A stretch of DNA of 64,000 bases from Bradyrhizobium sp. SZCCT0153 (GCF_018129995.1 NZ_JAFCKS010000006.1:248001-312000); one strand, 5' to 3'. Shown: positions 18,676 to 28,907, counted from the stretch's first letter. Translations and numbers: made by a program. Notes: generated by a model from the letters alone, not told the origin.

Positions 18676-19980
18676 ATGAACGTTGCTGTGGCAAAGACCG
18701 GAAAGGGCCGCGCGGTGAGCGATCTCTTCACCAGCGCCGAAGGCCGGCTGCCGGGTTCGCCTTCCGTGATCGCGGTACGCCGCGAGGCGTTCGAGACCTA
18801 TGAGCGTCTCGGCCTGCCGCACCGCCGGATCGAGGAGTGGAAATACACCGACCTGCGCGCGCTGGTCGGCGAGGTGCTGCCGCTCGCAGCCAGCCCCGAT
18901 GCGGCTGCCCTGAAGCGAGCTGCGGATGCGGTGCAGGCCAATGCGATCGCAGGCGCGCGCAAGCTGGTGCTGGTCGATGGCGTGTTCGTCCCCGATCTCT
19001 CCGACGTCAAGGCGCTCGCCTCCGAGGCGGGCTTCAGGACGTCGCGTGAGACGCTGGAGACGGATGCCGGTCTCCTGAAGACCGCGTCCAACGATGCCGT
19101 GATCGCGCTGAATGCCGCGATGGCGACCGACGGCGTGGTGCTGTCGATCGCCGATGGCGCGCAGCTGTCCGCACCGATCCAGATCATCCACGTCGCGATC
19201 GCGCCTTCCGCCTCGGCCTTCACCCGTTCAGAGGTGGTGGTCGGGAAGGGGGCTCGCGCCACCATCATCGAAAGCTTCGTCGCGGCCGGTGCCAAGGCCT
19301 ACCAGGTCAGCGATGCCGTGATCGTCACGATCGGCGACAACGCCGACGTCGCTTATATCCGCCTGATGGACGATGCGCCCGACGCGGTGAACATCACCTC
19401 GCAGTTCGTCACGGTCGGCGCGAACACCAAGCTGAATATCTTCAACATGACCACGGGCGCTGCCGTGAGCCGCCTGCAGGGCTTCATCACGCTGGCCGGC
19501 GAGGGCAGCGAGCTCGGGGTCAACGGCGTGAACCTGTTGCAGAAGACCGAGCATGGCGACACCACGCTGGTGGTCGATCATGCCGTGCCGAACTGCGTCA
19601 GCCGCGAGATCTTCCGCGCCGTGATCGACGACCGCGCCCATTCGGTGTTCCAGGGCCGCATCATCGTCCGTCCGGACGCGCAGAAGACCGACGGCAAGAT
19701 GATGATTCGCGCGCTGCTGCTCTCGGACGAAGCCGAAGCCGACAACAAGCCCGAGCTCGAGATCTTCGCCGACGACGTCTCCTGCGGCCACGGTGCCACC
19801 GCCGGCGCGCTGGACGACAACCTGCTGTTCTACCTGAAGGCGCGCGGCCTGCCCGAGAAGCAGGCCCAGGCGCTGCTGATCCAGGCCTTCGTCGGTGAAG
19901 CCATCGAGCAGATCGCCGATGACGGCTTGCGCGAGCACGTGATCGGCATTGCCGAGCGCTGGCTGGAGCGTCGCCAATGA
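18676..19980 (+). CDS. sufD: Fe-S assembly protein SufD
   Basis: 434 residues. Partner of SufB in the SufBC2D scaffold. The N-terminal part (RRIEEWKYTDLRALV) and the C-terminal beta-helix region (DDVSCGHGATAGALDDNLLFYLKARGLPEKQAQALLIQAFVGE) match SufD. The ATG at 18676 follows AAGGAAT. The stop codon overlaps the sufS start (ATGA), so the two are probably translationally coupled. Confidence 0.96.
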   Translation: MNVAVAKTGKGRAVSDLFTSAEGRLPGSPSVIAVRREAFETYERLGLPHRRIEEWKYTDLRALVGEVLPLAASPDAAALKRAADAVQANAIAGARKLVLVDGVFVPDLSDVKALASEAGFRTSRETLETDAGLLKTASNDAVIALNAAMATDGVVLSIADGAQLSAPIQIIHVAIAPSASAFTRSEVVVGKGARATIIESFVAAGAKAYQVSDAVIVTIGDNADVAYIRLMDDAPDAVNITSQFVTVGANTKLNIFNMTTGAAVSRLQGFITLAGEGSELGVNGVNLLQKTEHGDTTLVVDHAVPNCVSREIFRAVIDDRAHSVFQGRIIVRPDAQKTDGKMMIRALLLSDEAEADNKPELEIFADDVSCGHGATAGALDDNLLFYLKARGLPEKQAQALLIQAFVGEAIEQIADDGLREHVIGIAERWLERRQ

Positions 19981-21224
19981 GCACGCATCCCGCAGTCAAG
20001 AACGGGTCCTACGACGTTGCGCGGGTGCGCCAGGACTTCCCTGCGCTCGCCATGCAGGTCTACGGCAAGCCGCTGGTCTATCTCGACAACGCAGCGTCTG
20101 CGCAGAAGCCGCAGGCCGTGCTCGATCGCATGACGCAGGCCTATACGTCCGAATACGCCAACGTGCATCGTGGCCTGCACTACCTCGCCAACGCCGCGAC
20201 CGAGGCCTATGAGGGCGGCCGCACCAAGGTGGCGCAGTTCATCAACGCGCCGCGCACAGAGGAAGTGATCTTCACCCGCAACGCCACCGAAGCGATCAAC
20301 CTGGTCGCCTCGTCCTGGGGCGGGCCGAATATGAAGGAGGGCGACGAGATCGTCCTCTCGATCATGGAGCACCACTCCAACATCGTGCCCTGGCATTTCC
20401 TCAGGGAGCGCCAGGGTGCCGTGATCAAATGGGCGCCGGTCGACGACGAAGGCAATTTCCTCATCGACGAGTTCGAGAAGCTCCTGACTGCCAGGACCAA
20501 GCTGGTCGCGATCACGCAGATGTCGAACGCGCTCGGCACCATCGTGCCGATCAAGGACGTGGTGAAGATCGCCCATGCCCGCGGCATTCCCGTGCTGGTC
20601 GACGGCAGCCAGGGCGCGGTGCATCTGCCGGTCGACGTCCAGGACCTCGGCTGCGACTTCTACGTCTTCACCGGCCACAAGGTCTACGGTCCGACCGGCA
20701 TCGGCGTGCTCTGGGCCAAGTACGACCACCTCGTCGCGATGCGTCCGTACAATGGCGGCGGCGAGATGATCCGCGAGGTCTCGCGTGACGTGGTCACATA
20801 CGGCGATCCGCCGCACAAGTTCGAGGCCGGCACGCCCCCGATCGTCGAGGCGGTCGGCCTTGGCGCGGCCATCGACTACGTCAATTCGATCGGCAAGGAG
20901 CGCATCGCTGCCCACGAGCACGATCTCGTCACCTACGCCCAGGACAAGCTGCGCGAGATCAACTCGCTGAGGCTGATCGGCACGGCGCGGGGCAAGGGCC
21001 CTGTCATCTCCTTCGAGCTCAAGGGCGCGCATGCCCACGACGTCGCCACCGTGATCGACCGCCAGGGCATTGCAGTGCGCGCCGGCACCCATTGCGTGAT
21101 GCCGCTTTTAGAGCGGTTCAACGTCACGGCGACGTGCCGGGCCTCTTTCGGCATGTATAATACGCGGGAAGAAGTCGATCATCTGGCACAGGCGCTGTTG
21201 AAGGCGCGGGATTTGTTCGCATGA
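19977..21224 (+). CDS. sufS: Cysteine desulfurase SufS
   Basis: 415 residues. A group II PLP cysteine desulfurase that passes sulfur to the SufBCD scaffold. The PLP lysine is K235 (FTGHKVYGPTGIGVLW) and the catalytic cysteine C373 lies in RAGTHCVMPLLERF. VYLDNAASAQKP and EHHSNIVPW are signature sequences. Both ends overlap neighbours by 4 bp (sufD-sufS and sufS-sufT), so the three are tightly coupled. No sufE gene is visible in this window. Confidence 0.97.
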   Translation: MSTHPAVKNGSYDVARVRQDFPALAMQVYGKPLVYLDNAASAQKPQAVLDRMTQAYTSEYANVHRGLHYLANAATEAYEGGRTKVAQFINAPRTEEVIFTRNATEAINLVASSWGGPNMKEGDEIVLSIMEHHSNIVPWHFLRERQGAVIKWAPVDDEGNFLIDEFEKLLTARTKLVAITQMSNALGTIVPIKDVVKIAHARGIPVLVDGSQGAVHLPVDVQDLGCDFYVFTGHKVYGPTGIGVLWAKYDHLVAMRPYNGGGEMIREVSRDVVTYGDPPHKFEAGTPPIVEAVGLGAAIDYVNSIGKERIAAHEHDLVTYAQDKLREINSLRLIGTARGKGPVISFELKGAHAHDVATVIDRQGIAVRAGTHCVMPLLERFNVTATCRASFGMYNTREEVDHLAQALLKARDLFA

Positions 21225-21592
21225 GTGACACGGCCGAAATCAAAGCCAATCCGATGGAAACCCGATCGGCGCTGCCGCCGGAGGAAACCGAGCGTCTTAC
21301 CACCGAGATCATCGCCGGGCTCAAGACCGTGTTCGATCCGGAGATTCCGGCCGACATCTACGAGCTCGGCCTGATCTACAAGGTCGAGATCAAGGACGAC
21401 CGTTCCGTCGACGTCCAGATGACGCTGACGACGCCGAACTGCCCGGCTGCCGGCGAGTTGCCGACCATGGTCGAGAACGCGGTCGCCAGCGTCCCCGGCG
21501 TCGGCGTGGTCGACGTGAAGGTGGTCTGGGAGCCGGCCTGGACGCCGGAGCGCATGAGCGACGAGGCGCGCCTCGTGCTCAACATGTGGTGA
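21221..21592 (+). CDS. sufT: SUF system assembly protein SufT (MIP18/DUF59)
   Basis: 123 residues. The MIP18-type core TVFDPEIPADIYELGLIYKVE and TLTTPNCPAAGELPTMVENAV (with the conserved Cys in TTPNCPA) identifies the SufT group, which helps mature Fe-S proteins. The protein ends LNMW, the common family end. It overlaps sufS by 4 bp. Confidence 0.93.
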   Translation: MSDTAEIKANPMETRSALPPEETERLTTEIIAGLKTVFDPEIPADIYELGLIYKVEIKDDRSVDVQMTLTTPNCPAAGELPTMVENAVASVPGVGVVDVKVVWEPAWTPERMSDEARLVLNMW

Positions 21593-21655
21593 CGCGTACG
21601 TTCTGCTTTTCATTCCTGGCATTGAATTCGCCCCGCAACGGACCACATCACTGAC

Positions 21656-22066
21656 ATGACACAGATATCGTCCGGCTCAACACCAGCATCCCCTCCGAAG
21701 CCGCGGCGGCCTCGCCCGCAGGTGATGCGGCTGACGGATGCTGCCGCCCAGCGCATCAGCGAGCTGACGAGCCGCGCCGATTCCGAGATCGTCGGCCTGC
21801 GCGTCGGCGTGAAGAACGGCGGCTGCGCCGGCCAGTCCTACACGGTGGAATACGCCCATGATGTCCGTCCGACCGACGAGGTCGTCGAGGACAAGGGCGT
21901 CAAGATCCTGATCGATCCCAAGGCCGTGCTGTTCCTGCTCGGCACCGAGATGGACTACAAGGCCGACAAGATGCAGGCCCAGTTCGTCTTCAACAACCCC
22001 AACCAGATCTCGGCCTGCGGCTGCGGCGAGTCGGTCGAGCTACGGCCGGCAAAGATCGACGGGTAG
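21656..22066 (+). CDS. sufA: A-type Fe-S carrier (SufA/IscA/HesB)
   Basis: 136 residues. A-type carrier that receives clusters from the scaffold and delivers them to target proteins. The three ligand cysteines are present: one in KNGGCAGQSYTVEY and two in SACGCGESVEL. A Pro/Lys-rich N-terminal extension of about 25 residues precedes the fold. It is the last gene of the operon, 63 bp after sufT, and is followed by a 115-bp palindromic repeat that may end the transcript. Confidence 0.94.
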   Translation: MTQISSGSTPASPPKPRRPRPQVMRLTDAAAQRISELTSRADSEIVGLRVGVKNGGCAGQSYTVEYAHDVRPTDEVVEDKGVKILIDPKAVLFLLGTEMDYKADKMQAQFVFNNPNQISACGCGESVELRPAKIDG

Positions 22067-22074
22067 TTCTCCCA

Positions 22075-22189
22075 GTCATTGCGAGGAGCCCGCGACAAAA
22101 TTGCGAAGCAATCTTGCGCTGGTGCGACGAAGCATTCCGGACTGTCTGCGCGGGGACAGCCTGGCTTGCTTCGCTTCGCTCGCAATGAC
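22075..22189. repeat. 115-bp interspersed repeat with 11-bp terminal inverted repeats
   Basis: Starts GTCATTGCGAG and ends CTCGCAATGAC, perfect 11-bp inverted ends. The inner part holds further self-complementary blocks such as GCGAAGCAATC and GCTTCGCTTCGC. From general knowledge, elements of this shape are scattered in intergenic positions of Bradyrhizobium and relatives. It lies 9 bp after the sufA stop codon and so may act as an mRNA end structure. Confidence 0.75.
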
Positions 22190-22233
22190 GGCGGTGGTAT
22201 GAAGGCTGACCTGCTCGCTCCGGGAAGCCCTCG

Positions 22234-22668
22234 ATGGACCGCGAATTCCTGATCGACCTGTTCGCCGATTTCGGCCCCGTCACCATCCGAAAGATGTTCT
22301 CCGGCTACGGCATCTCCGCCGACGGCATCAACTTCGCGCTCGCCCTGCGCGCCGGCCTGTTCCTGCGCGCCGACGAGGTCACCATCCCGGATTTCGAAGC
22401 GGAAGGTTCAAAGCCGTTCCAGTATTCGACGCGCGCCAAGACCGTGGTGGTGAACTCCTACTGGGAGCTGCCGGCGCGCCTGTTCGACGATTCCGGGGAG
22501 CTCGCGCAATGGGCGAGGGCGGCGCTCGCCGCCGCCCAGCGCGCCAAGGTGAAGAAGCGGCCGAAGAAAAAGACTGCGAAGAAGATTTCGACGAAGCCGC
22601 CGGCGAAGAAACGAACAGCCAAGAAGGCGGTTCGTAGGGTGAGCAAAGCGAAGCGTGCCCACCGTTGA
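22234..22668 (+). CDS. TfoX/Sxy N-terminal domain protein with basic tail
   Basis: 144 residues. Residues 1-95 match the TfoX N-terminal domain (LFADFGPVTIRKMFSGYGIS, FALALRAGLFLRAD, YWELPARLFDDSGELAQWARAAL). The last 45 residues are a Lys/Ala/Arg-rich tail (KKRPKKKTAKKISTKPPAKK and on) that resembles histone H1-like DNA-binding tails. TfoX proteins are tied to competence regulation in other bacteria, but for short rhizobial versions the role is unknown. The tail suggests nucleic-acid binding. It converges on the diguanylate cyclase gene. Confidence 0.85.
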   Translation: MDREFLIDLFADFGPVTIRKMFSGYGISADGINFALALRAGLFLRADEVTIPDFEAEGSKPFQYSTRAKTVVVNSYWELPARLFDDSGELAQWARAALAAAQRAKVKKRPKKKTAKKISTKPPAKKRTAKKAVRRVSKAKRAHR

Positions 22669-22776
22669 GATCCCGGCAAAGATGGTGGGGACCAACTCTC
22701 ATGTCCTTGGCCGTGAAGACGCAGGTGCCGTCGGCACAGAATGTCAAGCGCGGGCGGTGGTGCGCGAGCTTGCGCG

Positions 22777-23844
22777 TCACGCCACCCGGTTGTGCGTCTC
22801 GACCGCGAATTCCGGATCGGCTTCGCAGATCACCCGGTTGCGGCCGTTGCGCTTGGCCGCGTAGAGGCAGGCATCCGCCCGTTCGATCAGCGCGTCGGGG
22901 TCGTCGCCCTGCGTCAGCATGGAGACGCCGACGGAGATGGTGACGCGGCCGAGAATCTCGCCGGTGGACTTCTTCTTCAATTCCTTCGCCATCACCGCGC
23001 GGCGGATGTGATCGGCCACGGTGAGGGCCTGACGCAGCGCGGTGTTGGGGAGCACGACCGCAAATTCCTCGCCGCCATAGCGCGCGGTGATGTCCTGGCC
23101 CTTGATGGTCTGCTTCAGGGACAGGCCGACGAGCCGCAGCACCTGGTCGCCGGTGAGGTGGCCGTAGGAATCGTTGAACGACTTGAAGTGATCGATGTCG
23201 ACCAGCAACAGCGACAGCGGCTCGCCGGAGGCGAGCGCATTCTGCACGGCCATGTCGATCATGCGGTCGAAATATTTGCGGTTGCCGAGGCCGGTCAGCG
23301 GATCGGTCAGGCTCTCGGCGCGGATTGCCTCCAGGCTCTGCTGGAGATTGCTGATCTCGTTCTTCGACAGCGTCAGCCGGTCTTCGAGCGCCTTGTTGGT
23401 CTCGCGCATCTCGCTGGTCGAACGCAGCAGCGTCTCGACAATCGACTTGATCTGCTCGCGGCTCCTGGCCGCCGACAGCTTTTCGGTCGCGCCCGACAGG
23501 CTGGCATCGTAGGAGCCGGACATTCCGAGTGCGTCGCCGAGGACCTTCATGACGTCGTCGATCTCGCCGATGACGCGCGCGCCGACCTTGTCGATGCGGT
23601 CGGTGGTCTTGATGTGGGAGAGATAGGTCTCGTAGATCTGCTCGAGATCGGCTTCGGTCAGCTTGCCGCTAAGCGCAAGCGTCTCGTTGATGATCTTGTT
23701 GAGCGGGGCGTTGTAGCCGGTCGCGTAGACGTACCAGATCTCGTAATTGCGAGGAATTGCGGTCTGTCGAAGCGATCGGATCTGACCGAGCGCTACTTCG
23801 GCGAACGCCATCGTGCGTTCGTGTTCGTCAAGCACCTTGACCAC
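22777..23844 (-). CDS. Diguanylate cyclase (GGDEF)
   Basis: 355 residues. The C-terminal GGDEF domain (about 178-340) has the active-site GGEEF at 257-261 and the metal/substrate region DIDHFKSFNDSYGHLTGD, so it should make cyclic di-GMP. The inhibitory I-site that is RxxD in PleD reads KGQD (248-251) here, so product inhibition may be weakened. The N-terminal 150 residues are helical with no membrane segment, followed by a coiled-coil stretch (ETNKALEDRLTLSKNEISNLQQSLEAI), suggesting a soluble dimer with an unnamed sensor. Confidence 0.92.
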   Translation of the reverse strand: MVKVLDEHERTMAFAEVALGQIRSLRQTAIPRNYEIWYVYATGYNAPLNKIINETLALSGKLTEADLEQIYETYLSHIKTTDRIDKVGARVIGEIDDVMKVLGDALGMSGSYDASLSGATEKLSAARSREQIKSIVETLLRSTSEMRETNKALEDRLTLSKNEISNLQQSLEAIRAESLTDPLTGLGNRKYFDRMIDMAVQNALASGEPLSLLLVDIDHFKSFNDSYGHLTGDQVLRLVGLSLKQTIKGQDITARYGGEEFAVVLPNTALRQALTVADHIRRAVMAKELKKKSTGEILGRVTISVGVSMLTQGDDPDALIERADACLYAAKRNGRNRVICEADPEFAVETHNRVA

Positions 23845-24009
23845 GGAACATACCCCACAGCGGTCGGTGCGCCCGCGACCGCAGCAATGCTTAAATTATG
23901 TTCGCAGGCTAACGGACGATCGTGAACGACCCGTAAATCTACGTTCCCGAATCCATCCAAAAAAGTGCAGGCCGAATCTGTTCAACCAAGGCCTGGAGCG
24001 CAACGCGCT

Positions 24010-25563
<1,554 letters not shown>

Positions 25564-25862
25564 TGAGCCTCTGGTCGAAACCGCCGTTCGGAATCGAGGG
25601 TAATAAGGCTGTCGCGTTCCACCCCGAAACGGCGCGCTCTCAAAGAAGCTGGGGGTGCTGACTCACGCGAACAAAGCGCCAGGCTCAGGAATCGGTCTTC
25701 GATCTGAGCCGCGTCGCCTCGGAACATAGGCGGGAATCGGCCAAAGTCAATGGAGCAGGCGCGGGAAGGTCCTAAAAAACCTGAGGTTTTTGCGCAAATA
25801 GCGGGCGCGGCTGCGGTTTTCCGTCAAATCCAGTGATCCGTCGGCATCTGCCCAAACGGCAG
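25564..25862. other. rhlE upstream region
   Basis: About 300 bp between the rhlE start and the AraC gene end, both on the minus strand. No coding frame convinces. It contains the perfect short dyad AAAAACC-TGA-GGTTTTT (25775-25791), which is close to a bidirectional terminator and lies 88 bp past the araC stop, so it probably ends the araC transcript. The rhlE promoter and a leader of unknown length should lie between it and 25564. Confidence 0.5.
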
Positions 25863-26876
25863 TTAACGCCCTTCCTGACCCCGGGCGCGGAAGTCGCCGG
25901 GGGCCATTCCGTAGGCGGCGTTGAAGACCCGATAATAGGTCGCCAGGCTGTCGAAGCCGCAGGAGGTTGCGATGTCAGCGATCAGCCGGTCCGGGGCTTC
26001 GCGCATCAGGTGGCGGCTCTGTTTCAGGCGTTCGTCCGTGACGGTCTGCGAAAAGCTCCTCGCCGCGCTCTCGAACAGCATGTGCAGGTGACGCACCGAT
26101 ACGCCGAGCAGGTCGGCTACCATCGCCGGCGCCAGATTCGGGTCTTGCAGGTGGCGCCCGATCAGGCGCCGGGCCTGCGAAAGCCGGGCGGTCCGCAGCG
26201 CGGCCTGCCCGAGGCGGCTGCCGGGCCGCAGGATGCCGCGCTCGATCAGCGCCAGATGGGCGAGGGCTTGAACCAAGGAGGCTTGAACCAAGGAGGCCTG
26301 GCCGAGGGAGGTCGCATCGGCGGCGCCGTCATCACCTGCGGCGGCCTCACCGAGATCGGCGAAGCAAGCGCCGAGCAGGGGCGCCAGGCCGGGATCGTCG
26401 AACGTCCGCGGCGCAAGCTCGCGCATGCGCTTGTCTTGCACGGAAAGGCCGCTCAGGGGGATCTTCAGGATCCGCAGGTGGAAGCCGCCCGCGCCCAGCG
26501 GCGCGGTGCGATAGGGCAGGTCGGTATGGCTGGTGGCGAAGCCGCCATTGGCGATCGCGAAGTCGCTTCCGCGCATGCCGCCGAACCAGCCCCCACTGCC
26601 GAGCTGCTGGTAGACGCAGATGCTGTCACCGGGCGCGCGGGCGATGTCGGTCGTGCTGCGCTCGACCGTGTAGTGCGAGGCCTTCAGCTCGACGAGACTG
26701 CCGCCCCCGAGCTGGCGCAGGGAGAATTCGCCGAAGAAGTCCGCCCGCCGTTCGCGCTCGAGTTCGGCGGTGACGCCGAACAGCCCCTTGGCGCGCACCT
26801 CGCGCCAATAGTCGAAGCGATCGTGCGGCTCCACCTCGTCGGTACACCAGCGATACACGGCAGCCCCCGTTTGCAA
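25863..26876 (-). CDS. AraC-family transcriptional regulator
   Basis: 337 residues. The N-terminal 200 residues resemble the AraC-binding-like domain (FDYWREVRAKGLFGVTAEL, SICVYQQLGSGGWF); the C-terminal 100 form the double helix-turn-helix (RRLIGRHLQDPNLAPAMVADLLGVSVRHLHMLFE and DIATSCGFDSLATYYRVFNAAYGMAPGDFR). It probably senses a small effector. A 15-bp in-frame tandem duplication (26266-26295) gives SLVQASLVQA in the linker before the DNA-binding part. It is divergent from the caspase-like gene; an intrinsic-terminator-like hairpin lies in its own upstream leader. Confidence 0.92.
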   Translation of the reverse strand: MQTGAAVYRWCTDEVEPHDRFDYWREVRAKGLFGVTAELERERRADFFGEFSLRQLGGGSLVELKASHYTVERSTTDIARAPGDSICVYQQLGSGGWFGGMRGSDFAIANGGFATSHTDLPYRTAPLGAGGFHLRILKIPLSGLSVQDKRMRELAPRTFDDPGLAPLLGACFADLGEAAAGDDGAADATSLGQASLVQASLVQALAHLALIERGILRPGSRLGQAALRTARLSQARRLIGRHLQDPNLAPAMVADLLGVSVRHLHMLFESAARSFSQTVTDERLKQSRHLMREAPDRLIADIATSCGFDSLATYYRVFNAAYGMAPGDFRARGQEGR

Positions 26877-26910
26877 CGCAATTGTCCAAGAAATCGCCCG
26901 AGAAATCGTT

Positions 26911-26940
26911 CAAGAAAAAGCAGATTCCAGAGGAATCTGC
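26911..26940 (-). terminator. Terminator-like hairpin in the araC leader
   Basis: Read leftward, GCAGATTCC-TCT-GGAATCTGC forms a perfect 9-bp stem with a 3-nt loop, followed at once by CTTTTTCTTG. That is the form of an intrinsic terminator, yet it points into the araC gene, whose start is 35 bp further on. It may be an attenuator, or may stop antisense transcription from the caspase-like gene region. Confidence 0.5.
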
Positions 26941-27081
26941 CATAGGCCAAATGATGGAACCGAGACGCGAAGCCGTTGAACCGTCCATATGGCTCGGCCG
27001 ACTATCACATCAACGGCGGAGCGCTCCAATGAACTGTTCGAGGGGATCGGCGGCGGGCCGCTCTGCAACGGGAAGCTTTCG

Positions 27082-28602
27082 ATGACGCGTCGGCTCTTCA
27101 GAATTCTGGCGGCGCTTGGCCTCGCGGCAAGCCTGAGCGGTTTCGCGCTCCCGGCCCGTGCCGACAAGCGCGTCGCGCTCGTGGTCGGCAACAACGACTA
27201 CAGGAACGTCCCGAAACTGCTCAAGGCGGTCAACGACGCCCGCACTATGGGCGATACGCTGAAGCAGCTTGGCTTCTCGGTGATGGTGGCCGAGAACCAG
27301 AGCCGGCAGCAATTCTCCGAGACGCTGCTCGCCTTCGACAAGGCGATCGAGCCCGGCGACACCGCGTTCTTCTTTTATGCCGGCCACGGCTTCGAGATCG
27401 CCGGCCAGAACTATCTGCTGCCGACCGACGTGCCGGCGGCCACGGAAGGACAGGAAGAGCTGGTGCGCGACGCCTCCATCCTGGCCGACCGCATCGTCGA
27501 GCGCCTCCAGAACAAGAAGGCGCGAACCTCGATCCTGGTGTTCGACGCGTGCCGCAACAATCCGTTCGAGCGCAAGGGCACCCGCGCGGTGGCCGGCGGC
27601 GGCGGGCTCGCGCCCATGGTGCAGCTGCCCGAAGGCGTATTCTCGGTGTTCTCCGCAGGTCCCCGCCAGACCGCGCTCGATCGCCTCTCCAACGACGACG
27701 CCAATCCCAATTCGGTGTTCACGCGCACCTTCGCCAAGGAGCTGCTCCAGCCCGGCGAGAACCTCGTGCAGGTCGCGCAGCGCACCCGCCGTCTCGTGAG
27801 CGAGATGGCCGATACCGTCAAGCACAGGCAGGTGCCGGTCTATTTCGATCAGATGGTCGACGACGTCTTCTTGAGCGGCACGGCGAAGGATGGCGCTGCC
27901 GCAGCGCGCCCGGTCGATCCGCCCGCGCAGAAGCTCGCGGCCCTGCCGCCGGTGTCGGTTCCGCGCCTGCCGAAAGAGGAAACCACCAACGCGCCGATCG
28001 CGAGCTTCTCGCGCCACAATGGCGGCTGGAGCGTGGTGTTCTCGTTCGCCGACCCGACGCTCGGTATCTCCTGGCGGATGGCCGGCAACGGCGATTTCCG
28101 CGAGACCGGCTTCATCGACACGCTCGATCCGCGCACACGCAAGCGGATGCCGAACCCGTCGATCGAATTGCCGCCGGACGCGCAAGCCGGCACCATCGAG
28201 GTTCGCTATGTCGATCAATCCGGCGACATGCAGGGACCGTTCCCGATCAGGTTCGATCCCGAAGCCGCGCTGATACGCGATCAGCGCAAGATCCTCGACA
28301 TGACCGCGACGAGCTGGCTGTCGTTCCGCGAATTCAACGGGCTGCTCGTCTACTACACCCACCTCGTGTCCTACCGCTGCGCCATCCGCGAGGTACGCAT
28401 CGGCATCGACACCGCCGTTCCGAACCAGGTGCTGAAGATGCCGGGCTGCGACATGCGCGACCCCAGCGCGATCAGCGCCGGCATGCCGCTCTACATGAAG
28501 CTCGCGCCGGCGACGCAATTCGTTTCGGTGGAATTGACCTATCGCGACGGCAGCGTGTCGGAGATCAAGAGCTTTCGAACAGTGAACCGCAGCAACAATT
28601 GA
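27082..28602 (+). CDS. Exported caspase-like (peptidase C14) protein
   Basis: 506 residues. A signal peptide (about 1-27, LAALGLAASLSGFALPARA) leads to a p20-like caspase domain at about 28-250, starting with KRVALVVGNNDYRNVPKL. The catalytic dyad is visible: H102 in FYAGHGFE and C157 in VFDACRNNPF. A proline-rich linker (about 270-300) follows, then a beta-rich C-terminal region of about 200 residues that I cannot name, containing two cysteines (YRCAIREV and MPGCDMRD). Bacterial caspase homologues usually cut after Arg or Lys; the substrate here is unknown. The ATG at 27082 is chosen for the signal peptide and the GGGAAG before it. Confidence 0.9.
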   Translation: MTRRLFRILAALGLAASLSGFALPARADKRVALVVGNNDYRNVPKLLKAVNDARTMGDTLKQLGFSVMVAENQSRQQFSETLLAFDKAIEPGDTAFFFYAGHGFEIAGQNYLLPTDVPAATEGQEELVRDASILADRIVERLQNKKARTSILVFDACRNNPFERKGTRAVAGGGGLAPMVQLPEGVFSVFSAGPRQTALDRLSNDDANPNSVFTRTFAKELLQPGENLVQVAQRTRRLVSEMADTVKHRQVPVYFDQMVDDVFLSGTAKDGAAAARPVDPPAQKLAALPPVSVPRLPKEETTNAPIASFSRHNGGWSVVFSFADPTLGISWRMAGNGDFRETGFIDTLDPRTRKRMPNPSIELPPDAQAGTIEVRYVDQSGDMQGPFPIRFDPEAALIRDQRKILDMTATSWLSFREFNGLLVYYTHLVSYRCAIREVRIGIDTAVPNQVLKMPGCDMRDPSAISAGMPLYMKLAPATQFVSVELTYRDGSVSEIKSFRTVNRSNN

Positions 28603-28628
28603 CGACGCGGGCGGAGGCTACGCGTCCG

Positions 28629-28907
28629 CTATCCGCGCCGCTTGCTGATGAAGCGCTTGACCGACTCGACGGCCTCGATCAAGGGCGGAGCCAGCGAGAA
28701 GAATGCGCCCATCGCGATCGAGATGATGACGTGGCGGAGCAGGAGCTTCTCCTGCTCCTCGAACGGATAGCCATTCTGATCGATCGACACGGGTGCGAGC
28801 GCGCCCGTTTGCCGCGGCCTCCGCGGCTTGCGCGGCGGGATCATGACCACGACGAAGAGCACGTTGATCAGGAGCCAGGCGCCGAGCAGTATAAGGATAG
28901 TCCGCAC
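28629..28907 (-). CDS. Small membrane protein, unknown function
   Basis: 92 residues starting with GTG, with AGGAAA about 7 nt upstream. One N-terminal helix (ILILLGAWLLINVLFVVVMI), a basic Pro/Arg stretch (PPRKPRRPRQ), a soluble middle and a second hydrophobic segment (VIISIAMGAFFSLAPPLIEAV) before a basic end. I do not recognise the family. It converges on the caspase-like gene with 26 bp between them and is divergent from the flavin monooxygenase. Confidence 0.65.
   Translation of the reverse strand: MRTILILLGAWLLINVLFVVVMIPPRKPRRPRQTGALAPVSIDQNGYPFEEQEKLLLRHVIISIAMGAFFSLAPPLIEAVESVKRFISKRRG

Noticed and set aside
22741..23925. Rightward frame of 394 codons over the diguanylate cyclase
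   Set aside because: Shadow of the GGDEF gene in GC-rich DNA.
27010..28518. 502-codon leftward frame over the caspase-like gene
   Set aside because: Composition is Arg/His/Asp-rich with no recognisable motifs; the other strand has signal peptide and catalytic motifs.
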